Assembly (NCBI GenBank): GCA_964020085.1
Contig: OZ026605.1
Coordinates: 27,589,798 to 27,653,797 of the forward strand
Reading direction: 5' to 3'
DNA: 64,000 nucleotides
DNA from: Micromussa lordhowensis
Taxonomy: Eukaryota; Cnidaria; Anthozoa; Scleractinia; Lobophylliidae
A program made the translations under genes and the position numbers. Positions 27,701-41,263 of the stretch are shown piece after piece. A model generated the notes under the pieces. It searched no databases. It was given only the letters and a program-made list of their open reading frames with translations, and was not told the DNA's origin. How positions within the stretch are numbered: position 1 is the stretch's first letter; each line of letters opens with the position of its first letter.

Positions 27701-30700
27701 TAAATCATGTTATATATCCCAGAAATACTCAGGCATACAGTGATGCCAGGACTTCAACCTGGATGAACCAGAAAGGATATATAACATTTGTATATTAACC
27801 GTCTATGAATGTCGAAAAAAACCGTGACTGGTAAATCATGTTATATATCCCAGAAATACTCAGGCATACAGTGATGCCAGGACTTCAACCTGGATGAACC
27901 AGAAAGGATATATAACATTTGTCTATTAACCGTCTATGAATGTCGAAAAAAACACTGGTAAATCATGTTATATATCCCAGAAATACTCAGGCATACAGTG
28001 ATGCCAGGACTTCAACCTGGATGAACCAGAAAGGATATATAACATTTGTATATTAACCATCTATGAACAGCGCTACAAAAAACCGGTAAATCATGTTATA
28101 TATCCCAGAAATACTCAGGCATACAGTGATGCCAGGACTTCAACCTGGATGAACCAGAAAGGATATATAACATTTGTCTATTAACCGTCTATGAACGTCG
28201 AAAAAAAACACTGGTAAATCATGTTATATATCCCAGAAATACTCAGGCATACAATGATGCCAGGACTTCAACCTGGATGAACCAGAAAGGATATATAACA
28301 TTTGTCTATTAACCGTCTATGAACGTCGAAAAAACACACTGGTAAATCATGTTATATATCCCAGAAATACTCAGGCATACAGTGATGCCAGGACTTCAAA
28401 AAAAAAAAATTAACACCCGTAAATCATGTTATATATCCCAGAAAAACTCAGGCATACAGCGACAACCTCGGTCTTCATTCTTTGTAACCTTAAGGTAATA
28501 TCACTGAAGCTATTTGTAGTGCTATCCGCACACGTTTGGGGTGTCGTTTCGTCTTTGCGATCGCTGCTCTCGCTGGTCTCTGGTCTTGACTCTATCTTTA
28601 GGCTATTAATCGCGTCAACCAACCAGCTGTACGCGTCTTCATGTCTTCGTCTGGTTTCGGGCAGAATGGCGGAAACAACACCGAATGAAGAGGCAGTAGG
28701 AACAACATCTTTGTAAAGACCTCGATCCAATTGCGCGCCATCGAGTGAGACCGTCCTAAATTCACCAGGAAAATTTGCAACTAACGGGCTGGTCGCCATA
28801 AAACGCGCTAAAGGAACGCCGCATACCTTAGAATTGAGGAGGAACCAATCCCTCGAATCGTTCGTAGGACATTCGACGAGCTCAGCTCGTCGAATATCGA
28901 AGTCAACCATCCTACACTTCTGAATGAAGGCACTTTTCCCAGCGTTAAATTAAATTCAACCTCATAAAACGTCAACCTAGTAATCCAGCCCCTCAAAATA
29001 AACATGCCTCTCTCCACATGACTTTATACATTATTGCTGATAACTTAATTGCCGAACTCGGCGGTATAAAACCGCAAATCAAGCTCGATGATAGCTACAA
29101 GACCGACTTATGACGTCACTCCGTAGCAACCAGACTGAACGAATTTTTGAACTTCCGGTTCTCTCTGGCTCGTGATGCACTGTCCAGAAGTCAAGAAAAG
29201 CAACTCTCTAACTGGAATAACTCGTAAGGCAAAGTGTGCACGCAGTGCGGGCCTATTTTTATCACTTGCACTGGGTAGGTAAAAAAGAATAGTCCTAAGT
29301 GGACTTTTATTCAAAACTCAACTTTTCCCGTCACTTCCCTTTGCTCCAGGTGATCCATGAGGCGCTTCAGCTGTTTTTCGACCATCCGAATGACAGTATT
29401 TATTACCAGCAATATCTACAAGGCATTTGATACCGCTCCCTCCACGTCCTCCCTGGCCACCTAAAAATATCGTGTACAATTCTTGTTGTAAAAGAATTAT
29501 GTGTCGAAGAAGTACATACAATTTACAAATGGGCTAAGGAAATTGTCGGTCGGAAAGTTTAAAGATAGATGTAAAAATACATATCCTACTCTGACTGAGA
29601 CGATATAGATTACAGTTGCCGTTAATTATAGAATGTTGGGGGGGGGGGAAAAGAACGAAACACCATTTGCAGATAATTTTTCCGTCTTGAAAAAGTGCCG
29701 GAATAAACTCGAATGCTTAAAGTGCCCATAATGTCAAAAAAATTTAATAAATCAAAAATGGTCTATTTAATTATTACATTGTTTTACCGGTTTCACTAAT
29801 AATAATTATAATTAATTGCAATTAGACAGGAAAGGCATGGATATTCGAGAAATCAATCTTGCAGCCCAATGATTATGGAAAAATTAGGTTAAAATCAGTT
29901 TTATTCCCTTCAAGTTAGGGGGAAACCCTGAAAAAATGGCATTGATTAACTGTGTTTGGTGTTTAAGTCATGAAATGGCCATAAATCGTAAAGTCCTATG
30001 TAAAAAAAATGAACAGTATGTCAGCTCAAAAAAAATATTGTCCCCAAACAATTTCTTGAGAATTTTTTGCTCTCACTGTCCATGTTAGAATAATGAGAAT
30101 TTCCTTTTGCCCGTTGCAGATATTTCGATCAATTAATTAAGAAATGGTAAGCGTGCAACTATCGAGTTATGGATGCACGCGGGAGGTTGCTAAGCACGAA
30201 AGAACCGAGTCGCACTCGGCTATGTACTGAGAAGATTTAAGACAATATGGTCATCGTGTATGTTCCGAGAAGGACCCTGTGTCCCACTTTAAAGGGTTGC
30301 AAATGGGGATATTTGGTTTTTGACAAAAAGAGACTGGAGCCAAGAGTGCTATCATGACAACGGCACGATGGGTAACCCACGGCCAAATGGATCGAGCTTA
30401 TTAGCCAATCAGAGCGCGCGCTTCGCTGAGGCTATGTTATAAAGGCCATTCACAACACTATATAGCTAAGAAATATGCCCGTTACTTAAGCCGAGCCACG
30501 GAAAGAAATCAAACTGCCTAGTTCAAATGAATATCTGTGCTTTGAGACTAATAATTTTAAAACATGATCCAGTGAATTTCATTTTCACATGGCTTTTCTT
30601 GCTGTAGAAATACGTAACCAAAGACAGCTAATTAAATATGCACAAATTAGTGTCAAATGGCCATTTTTGCAGGGGATCCCCCTAGCTTGAAGGGAATAAA

Positions 30701-33700
30701 ATATTTTGACCTACTTTTTTGCCACAATCATTTACTCACCCAACCAAACAATTGTGCCAAATTTTAGCGAAATCGGTGATTTGAGCTGCATCACCTCCTG
30801 CCTGCTTTTGTCGTGGACACACTCTTTAAAGAAGTAATGTCACGGTTTCGATGGCCTAAGAGCAAGAGTTTAAATTTTTTGAGTTTGTCCTTCTTAATCA
30901 GTGTTTATCTTCTCCATCCTTAACCACCCTTGTTCCTTTATGCCTCTCTTTGATATTTTTCTATTTTAGTAAACTGCACTTCAATTTAAAAGCAATTTTG
31001 TACATAGCCAAAACAACTCAGAATACCGCGACTGAGCTCCAGCAAGCAGGCACTCTTACCATCTCCTCCAACTCCGTTTTTAGCTGCAGCACCTCCCGTA
31101 CCACGACATGTTATTAGATTCAAATGTCCTTGCACTCTTTTGACGCTGATAGTCTGGCGTCCAGCATCACCTCCATTTCCTGTTTGGAATTAATTGTAAT
31201 TCAGAAAAAAGTGGGAATCGATGCAATAGTTAGGGCTTAATATCAATCTTCTCCCGGCCTGAGAGACTGGGGCAGACTTGGAAATTGTGCTCGACTTATT
31301 TACCTAGTTAGGTTAGTTAGGTTCCTGGGTTAGTTAAAGATAAACGTTTTGGAACTTTTCAACAATTCTATCACACAGTAAGTGTTTTGTGGCAGCATCA
31401 GTCTCTACAAAAGCTATTATTTAGAACTTAATATTACCCGCTGAGTTTTAGCCTGGATTCGGCGAATCCAGGACTAGCCAGCGGCTCTTAACTTAGGGCG
31501 GGGGGGGGGGGGCGGACTCCGTTAAGGCCGGACTGGGGACATGGCCCAGGCACTGGCCTATCTGCTGGTGGTTTGCTAGCTGCCCGTAGTCAAAAGCAGG
31601 GGAAGGGGAAGGTGCCTTGTACTGACACGTCCGCTTAGCTAGACCTCGGAGTGTTCAGTACCAAATAACCTTGATATTGACTGTGTTGTTGGGCATTTTG
31701 CTCAGTTGTTAAACCTTGTTGGAGGGTTCTGTGTTGACATGGCATCCTGCTGGAGAGGCCCATGCCACGTGCCTGCGTGACGGACCTGGGGGTGGTCGGA
31801 GCACTTCTGGCCCCAGGGGCTGTCTTTGAGCTGTCTGCGGGCATGTGTTTGCGAATACAGTCAGATATGTTTTTGCCAACTAAGGTGGCTCGAAACAGTT
31901 TCCAGTACTTTCCAAGACTTAGAGTTTGATGGGTCATTATAACCACTCTATATCTGTTGATACCAAGTTGCTGTCAATTTTATGGCACAATAGGTTACCA
32001 TAGCAACAATATGACTGCTAAAAATACCCTTAATTTTAGCTTTAAGCGCTTATAACTCGAAAACGCGCTTGGTGACCCCCATTTTTATTATCGAATTGTA
32101 ATTAACATGATAAGATGCAACGTTTTGCAAAGTTTAAAAAAATTCTACGGAGGGGGTTCAGAGCCACCTTAAATTCTCGAAAATCACCGAGCTCGTTTTC
32201 GAGTTATAAGCGCTTAAAGCTAAAATTAAAGGTGTTTTTAGCTGGTCATATTGTTGCTATGGTAACCTATTGTGCCATAAAATTGACAGCAACTTGCTCA
32301 CCAATGATTGGGCAAATTTTTGATACTATGATTTTGGTATCAACTGATATAGAGTGGTTATAATGACCCCTCAAACTCTAAGTCTTGGAAAGTACTGGAA
32401 ACTGTATCAAGCCACCTTAAAGGGACAGTATCGCCAGATGTCCTCTAAGTTTTTGTGTTTTTGTGAATTATAAAGGTGCACTCACTGATCAGCAAAATGG
32501 CCTCCAAACTACAAAAAAGGCATAAATTCACCCTCGAAGATGTGAAAAAACTATAATAAAAAACTTCGGCCCGAAGTTTTAGACCATTTCTTTCCTACCC
32601 GTCCGTCGCCACGCCAGTTTTAAACAACTTTCGTGACCAATAAAGTTCCATTTAGCAAGGTTTGACAACTCTTAGTAGATTTGCAATTAATACCAACACC
32701 TTCATTGGATTGAAGTAGCACTAAGTCTTGGTGAGACTGCCCCTTTAAGCTTCTTCAATTCATGTGATCTTTCCAAAGTGTCGTGATTTCTTTATTTAAG
32801 AAGGCAGCCAATAGAACATACAGTACAACACAAACTTTATTGACACTCCCTAAAGAGGGTTTTTCAGTGACAAGTGACATAAATTTTAAAATCAACATAA
32901 GTTAAAGTGATGGCGTTTCTAAAACTTACGATGATACAATGATGAATAAGTAGAAGATCAATAAGATAAAGATTATATAAAAGTTCAAATTATGGTAATA
33001 AAGCTAAAAACGAGATCCACTTGAGAGGAAAGCTACGAGTAAATTAGCCTGTAATTTACGTTTAAAAGAAGGAACAGGGTTGCAATGTTTAAGAGAGTTG
33101 TCTAAACTTCCACTTGTAACACACAAAAAAAAAAAACAAACAATTTTATTTGCTCTTGTTATTTACAATTTATACATATAACACACACACCCCCATACTA
33201 AAAAAGGACAAATATTGAAACTGGAGGTTTAATATCTGGCAAGTTTACGAGTTAGCCTCCGGTTACCTTAAGCTACTTCTCAATAAATTCAGAAACGTTC
33301 ACGTTTACCTGAATAACCAGCATACCCGCCATCTTCGCCATCTTTTCCTCGATATCCTGGTGTCCCTGGAACTTCAGGGCACGTACCCCTATCTCCACCC
33401 TTACCTTCCTTGTATCTGCAGTCATGCCATGTCTTGTCTGGTCTCTGTTAACAATAAATGCAGGAAGGCGCGAAGATATGGATTTTCTTTTCGGGTGGTA
33501 AAACTAATATTACCCCATCGAGTGAGTAAAGCAGCATTTAACACGAGAAAAATAAAATTTTATTATCTTCAGGCTATTGAAAGTGTAATTATTTTTTATA
33601 TATACACAAACTGACTATTTTCACAAACAGCCGTGAAAAGGGAGAAACGCACCTAGTTCATGTGATTTTCCTGACCGAGATTTCCTCAAATACAAGTACA

Positions 33701-34118
33701 AAATGGCCGGTGATTGTTTCGTTTTCAAATCCGGCGTGGTGTGAACACAGCCTTAGATCACCATACCTTACGTTTGTTGTCGGCGCCTTTTTTACCATTG
33801 GATCCGTCTTGCCCCTGTTTTCCATCTCCACCACTCGTTAAAATTGTCATGCGTCCTACTGCCGTATCAGCAAATATTTCCACTTGCAGGAAAAAAGAAA
33901 CAAATTTAACCTATGTTAATTGTGAGAAATCTAACTACTCGTCAGATTGCAAACAGTTTCCTTCACTTGCAATCTTAGTTACATTATTAACTTGTCCTTT
34001 GATTTTATTTCAGTTTAACAGTTTTCAACACGTTCAATTGAGTGTCGAAAGTAATCAGGCAATAACTTTGGTTTCGGTTTTGCTTTTACAACGGTTTGAG
34101 ATTGGCTGAGTAGTCCAG

Positions 34119-34155
<37 letters not shown>

Positions 34156-37100
34156 CATCACAAGATAAAACTACATATCTTATCTACATATCTACATATC
34201 TTTGATGAGTAATTGGTATAGTTTTGGTTTTACGACACTCAGTTGTGCACCGCTCTATGCTACCTGATGCTGTTTTAGTTTGTTGGGCTCTGTACGAGTA
34301 GAAATTATTTCTGGGCATGATACCCGGGGGGGTGGGGGAAGGCTTGCATATAAAAAAGACGGGGTCGCTCGTCGGAAATTTAAAAAAAAATCCCAAAGAG
34401 GTGCCAAGATCCTGTTTTGTGCGCGTGGCTTGAAATTATTGTCACCCCTAAGTTGTACCAATTCTAAGACAATACATTACCTCATTTCATACTTTTTTGG
34501 ATCAATAACCTTAAAGTACCCAAACCGCTTTTTTTTGTAATCTTTAAAAGGTACGACGAGTACCCACCTCTCCCCGTGGGAATGATACTCCCTACCTACC
34601 TATTGCCCCATTGACCCCATGCTTCCCGTCATCTCCGTCAGAACTTGGAGGTAATGTCTGGAATTCTTGCTTTAATTCTGGAGCTCTAAGGTTCAGTGTA
34701 CTTCCTTTCAAGAAGACCACTTCACGGCTGTACATCGACAATTTTTTGATGCCACGCATTTTGATGTGACCCTAATGATTTATTAATTTAGTAACATTAG
34801 TAAAGCAAGGCAGCTTCCACACTTATTTCTACGGTTAGGCCTACCGTCCAACCTAATTCGTCACGAAAACGGAGCTTTTAATTGGAAAGCGCTCTCCAAA
34901 CCGGACAAATTTGAAAACGCCGGCCTTGCGTTATCGTGTGGACGGAAATCATTTTGAAAACGGAGCTTTTCGAAAACGATGGCGTCACGATAATCATAAG
35001 ATTTTCTTGACCGAGGTTTCCTCAAACACATATCCAAAATGACCGGCGATTATTGCGTTTTAAAAATCCTTCGGCGTAGTTTGGACGGAAAATATTTTCC
35101 GTTGCTAAATTATCCGGTGTAGAGCAAGCGTTCCCGTTTTCGTTATTCATATTGCAAGATTTGGGTACTTCCATCGGCTGAAAATAATATACAGTCAAGG
35201 CGATTCCAAACCACCTCTTTAAGGGATCATTACGCATGGCAATTTGGCGGCTAAAACACACTCAAGGTTGGCTGGGCGATTGTTTTGATGTTAAGGTAGT
35301 CTATGTAGAGCCATTTTTTTTTTCGATCTTAACGTGTTTTAACGTACCTTGACGTACCTTAACGTACCTTAACGTACCTTAACATATCTTAACGTACCTT
35401 GATGTACCTTAACGTGCCTTAACGTACCCTAACGTTCTATGACGTACCTTAACGTGCCTTGACGTACCTTAACGTACCTTAACGTGCCTGAACGTACCTT
35501 AACGTACCTTAACGTACCTTAACGTACCTTAACGTATCTTAACGTACCTTAACTACCTTAACGTAGCTTAACGTACCTTAACGTACCTCAACGTACCTTA
35601 ACGTATCTTAACGTACTTTAACGTACCTTAACGTACCTTAACGTACATTAACGTGCCTTAACGTACCTTAACGTATATAGTATCTGCCAGAATTTCAAGG
35701 TCGATGTTATTGGACCGCTCCTGGGCATCTTGGAAGCTAACTTTCTTCTTTGTTTTGAGAGACTCATGTACATAGTCCATATGAACTTTTCGGCCTAAAA
35801 CTTGATAACGATCTGTTGGATCAGAAACATGAAATATAACTATGAGGTGTAGAACAGACTTACACTTTACGTGTCAGTATATTTCGTGGCAGCGATGAAT
35901 AGTCGAATGTTTCCCTTTTTTTAACTATACAGACAATAATAGAACTGAAATCAACAGAAGCTTTTCTAAGCAAGCATTCGGTTAATTTTGTTTTGCAAAA
36001 CAAACAAACTAATGGTATTAGTAATTAACTTTTGGACTAAGTCACTCAACAGTTGAGTTCAATTTCTGTGACTCAAGGTACAATAAATACACAATAAAAA
36101 AATAAAATTATAAAACACCAATCGTAAAAAGATGAATTCTAAACAATAACTTATATAAAAGTGGAAGGAGAGTGCGTAATATATACTCACATTGAAACAC
36201 AAATAGACGGTAGAGGGAAACGAATGCTTCATATACTAAGGTACAAAAATCCATACCCGAAAGAACGCAGCCGCTAAATTCCAGTCTCAGACCAATTAAG
36301 ATTTTCCAAGCTATGGGTTTTATTTGTACATATCGAGCAATGATTGGTTGCAGCAGGACATGGGTTACGATGCTGTCCCTATCGCTATTTCCTGTAAAAA
36401 CCTGTAAGTGGAGGAGATGAAGGTAAGTTAAGTCTGCATACGAGCCAAGAGGCCCGTCACAACGAAGCTTATCCAGGTTTCTGTAGCATGAAGCGGCTAG
36501 GAGTATTTCTATTCCCCGCTGGATGGGATGCTAGTCCATCGCAGGGTTACCCCCAGCATTAAGTTCGTTGGTTAAAAATTTTTCACTTGGGTTGAGAAAG
36601 GCACTGTGAGAGTTTTTTTTACGCAAGATGTGTGCAACACAACACAGTGTGCCCGGCCAGGGCTCGAACCCGGACTGCCCGATCCGGAGACGAGCGCGCT
36701 AACCATGAGGCTACCGCGCCTCCTGTGTAAATAGAGAATAATACACGGGCGCGCGTAGAAGACCTTGTTATAATTACCTATCCTTTTGAGTTTTTAGTTC
36801 CATCAGATATAAGATCCTATACGAACTCCGCGTTTTACAACCTTTTAGATAGATAAACAGAATACTTCGTTTTGTTTTTCGACGCCAACCTTTAAAATGG
36901 CCGCCTTAAAATGCTGTCTAGTAGGTGGGTCAAAACATGAGTAATCGCTTGAGTTTTGCTAACTGAACAGTTCTTGTATAATTAATTTCAATGTGTTGGA
37001 GCTCTAGATTAACAACGTGTGCGTTTCAATAGCAAATCCCAATGACAGATGTTACAGTTACTTTACGGCCGCCACGTTGGTGCCCTTCAGAGACGCACCA

Positions 37101-40100
37101 ACTTGGCGTCCATACAATCTCTTTGGGTGAAACACTTCTCCTAATAACGCGCGAATGAAAAACCGCACAGACCTAACTCTCTGCGAGGCTCATTATACAT
37201 CAATCATTCTATGATATCCCAGATTCTTGGGTGATTATATTTATTGAATGCATGGTTACAAATATTATTTTTGATGGAAACCAGCAATTCTCAAATAAAT
37301 ATTTCCAACAACCAGGGGCAGTTAGTCGACGGCATGCTACAGTTATAAAGACGATCCTTGTATGAATAATAATTGTAGATTGGTTAACTCGGAGGTGATA
37401 AGCAACGTGCTATTCGCCTCCGAGCACGAATTGTGGGCCATTTTTCGGTTTATTGTTAGAAATAAAGTAATTTTTATGGTCCGCTTGTTATTCAGCCTGT
37501 GCGGTATATACTAAAACGATTATTTATCTCGGTGTCGGTGAGAGTGGCGAATAGTTACCTTGCCGCGTCATTATTTTGTAAATATCCAACATTATTAAAT
37601 TCTTAACCTCAAGCAATTCTAGCTTTCTGATTGGTTCACTAGATTTCGGTTACCAGCCATTATACCTCCGTTTGACCTTCTATGGAAATGAATGCGGCAA
37701 ATGTCGCTCAGTATAAATTTTGTCTCCACTTCACAACAAATAACACAGTAGTGTAAACCAAATAAGTTTATTTTGGGATGCCTGCCGGGAACCAACCCGA
37801 GGCGTACATAGACGAGGCGTACATGTATACAATCATTATACCATACACAATCCATACACAATCCTCGTATAAAACAAAACCTTACACACTCAATATAGGG
37901 TATAGGGCACTGACATCTCAACTCTAACAAGACGAGATTAAAAGAGCTGGGCAACCGCTTACAAAGATACTACTACGGTTAGACGGAGGCCAGAAAAAAC
38001 CTGCCCAAAAAAACCCTTTTGGGGAAAAATACGACAAGAAATCTGGGTAGGAACCATGACCCAAACTCTATGCAGTTAGCAGCCCATCCTACAAGGCTTT
38101 ACAATTCACACAAAATAAAACTATAAAGAGACTTGGAAACAGTGTATTTACGGATTTAACCAACTACGAAGACTACAATAAAACAACAACTTCATTTCCA
38201 GAGTCTCAATCTTCACATCGTAACACGCATGCTTGCGATATATAAAACAGAGGGGTGGGGAGGGTAGAACTACATTGACAAACACTACAGGTTCCGAAGG
38301 CCGAGATGGATAGCACGTGTTATACTCCCTCTTATATACCACTGCGTCATTACCCATGACGCTCGGGCCTAATGCCCAGGCCTTGTCGTATCACGTGCTG
38401 ACAAACTATTTATTTCTACCTAATTCGCAGGCTCAATCGTTAGAAATACCATAATTTTTAGCATTTCGTTTTGGCGCCCGGAAGTCACATCACTTTCCGG
38501 TCGTTTCTTAGACTTTAATAAAATTTAGCACAACCGAGGAAGAATTTAATAAAACAATTATTCCATTCGCGCTTGTTGGATATGAGATTGGTTATAGCCA
38601 ACTCGGCCCTACGGGCCTCGTTGGCTATTTACCATCTCACATCCAACGCGCGCTCATGGAATAATTGTTAACTATTCGCTTCCAGTTCGGTGAATAACTA
38701 TTTTAAAAGCATAATGACGTTTTTTACCTTATCAGCGGAATTTTCCTGATATGTCTGGAAAAGAGGGGAGCCATCCACACTGTAGGAAAGAGTATAACTC
38801 TTGACCCACCAGTCCTCCTGATGGTAACCTTGGGTTTGAAACTTTGTGATTTTGACATTTCGCCAAAAATCAACTTGAAGAAATGGGTCTTGGTCACTAT
38901 AATCAGTTTTCCAGACACTCCTCGATTTCGGTCCCACACCGGTAAAGTTCAGTCTGGCATTTTCCGGGCCCTGATCTTTATCCCGCGACGAAGAAGCACT
39001 CATTTGCTGATCTGTAACGAGACCGCTGGCCAAACCAAGCGCTTCTTCACCAGTACATGCTGATGATAAAGAAATAAGCAAATCAGTTAATTAATTGATC
39101 AGCTTATCCGGAGGTAAGTACTAAGTACCCATACCCTTATCCTTTTGTACACCATTTTGACAGAAAAGGTGTCCCTTTCGTATACCTTTAAATGAAAAAA
39201 GGTACCCTTTTCACATAGTATGAATTAATCGCCAAAAAAAAGTTCTTGTCTTGTTCTTGTCATTTTCATGTAGTGCCTAATAAATGAAATGATACCGCCG
39301 TAAGGTGCGTCTGTTCGAGCCCTTTTAAATAACTAGATAACAGATTTTCCTACCTTTTCATATACCTCATCTTGTGAAATTCCTACCATTTTGTACACCT
39401 GAAGCCTGAAAAAGGTACCCCGTTCGGGCGGAGCCCTCCCGTACAGGTCATTATAGGGTAGTGCCCCTCCCCAGGGGTCTTGATTAGCTTTTCACGAGAG
39501 TACAAATAGCATTATAGATGCATCTATAAGTACACTTGGAATTCAATTGTTATTAATTCAAAGTCTCGTGACTTACTATTTAAGGGGAAATAATTTATGA
39601 AACTTATAACTCCTTATCTTTTTTACTCAGAAAATGGCGTTATTTTCTGAGTGTGGGTAGGACATTGAATTTCACTCCTTCACAACTTTGTTTCTTTCTT
39701 CCTTTCTTCATTTGCTTCCTGTTAACTTTTTTTATGAATCCGATGACCAGTAAGTAAAACTATCGCACTCGCTTACGCACCGAAGTTGATGAGGTGAAGG
39801 GGAGTCGCGACAATTCGGAAACTAATTCGAAAACTTCCGGTTTCTCTTAACTCTATTTACCCCAGATACAAGTTTTTTCGCAATACATGCGCATATAAAC
39901 TTAATCTACAAATTTACGTTAACTATCAAATCCACAAATTACAGCATATATTACCTGCCGCGAGAGCAACAATTGAAGGTGTTTCGAACCATTTCATAGG
40001 AACGTACTCGATATCCGTAGTCAAGGATTCATCTCCTTTCTCTTGCAAAGCAACACATTTTTCCTCTACAAAAATAATTACAGCACGGATTGTGATATGA

Positions 40101-41151
40101 TTTTTATCTCTGATTTTTTAAAGACCCTGTGTACATTGCTTTTGTTTATCTTATGTCTCTAGTCAACCAGCAGATTGACAAGCTACAAAGCTTTTCCATA
40201 TTTGGTATTATCATTCGAAGAAATTATTTTCTTCCTTTTCACTGGCCGAAAGCCCAGCACGTGATTATATTCTGCTCATGCGTAATTGTAACCCACATTC
40301 TCGTGTAAAGTATGTTGGACCTCTCACCTGAACATTCAGAAAGAAATATGAAAAAAAAGCTTGGCGATCAATTAATAGAGAGAGTCATTGAGCTTGGTTA
40401 TTGCAAAATAATCCTGATTTATCAGTGTCTACCAAATCAATTATTCGATATGTTCGCCACTCACAAATCACAACAATTTGCTCAACCTTCTCCAATAATT
40501 GTTTATTTTATGGTAGCTTAGAGTCGTGAATTACTTATAGCTGTGTAACCTAGAATGTGATCAAAAGCGCTTTCGTGAGTTCATCATATTTCCCAAAAAT
40601 CCGTATAGTTATCTTTAAATCGCACAATTTGCAATGGCTCAGATGATAAAGTGCATGCAGGATCAGATCGACCCCAAGTTCAGGCCGTAGGTAGACAAAA
40701 ATAGTCTCATCGCCCACAATGCAACGACACATCCGGGGCTTTAATGTGACTTCCGCGCGTAAATTCAAACTGAATAATGATCCCAACTGTCCAGAGAATA
40801 AGAAAAAATGGCCGATATCTGCAAACAGTATGTATGTTTTGCGCGATTACGAGCTTTGGGCAAGTTTCGTAAAAGTTTGCATATGGCTTTTGGAGATGAC
40901 ACATCAGTAGAAAATAAGAGACCTCTTCTGTGATTTTACCGCAATAACTGTGACCTGCCGGTGTCAAACGGACTAACAAAAATACGGAAACTTTTAAATT
41001 TCTTGTTTGGGCAATAATTTCCCTCGTTTCAGCCGAAAAACAATCAGACCAGACTGCCATAACGTTTACCGGAGATCTTCTCGTTTAACGGAGATGTCAC
41101 ACAAGCCGATTTTTGACGCTGATTTTTAACGCAACATTGTTACATTACAAT

Positions 41152-41190
<39 letters not shown>

Positions 41191-41232
41191 AGCTCAGTGG
41201 TAGAGCATCCGACTAGATCACGGAGGGTCGTG

Positions 41233-41263
<31 letters not shown>

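Noticed and set aside
25546..28440. CRISPR-like array
   Set aside because: Units are about 128 bp and repeat throughout with no unique spacers of constant size; the host is a eukaryote. It is a satellite.
28410..28910. Exon of the large gene
   Set aside because: Its frame would need phase 0 or 2 at the acceptor, whereas exon 12 ends and exon 13 begins in phase 1, and these two join well directly.
36187..36256. Longer exon 6 using the GTGAGT near 36187
   Set aside because: The added residues (MDFCTLVYEAF onward) do not fit the end of a discoidin domain, while the earlier GTATGG donor gives both domain end and phase match.
36650..36723. tRNA gene on the minus strand
   Set aside because: Boxes A and B are present but the acceptor stem does not pair and the sequence continues into a SINE body.
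41185..41257. tRNA gene on the plus strand (apparent AGA anticodon)
   Set aside because: Acceptor-stem mismatches, a T at position 37 and a SINE-like tail with stem-loop and A run point to a tRNA-derived SINE.
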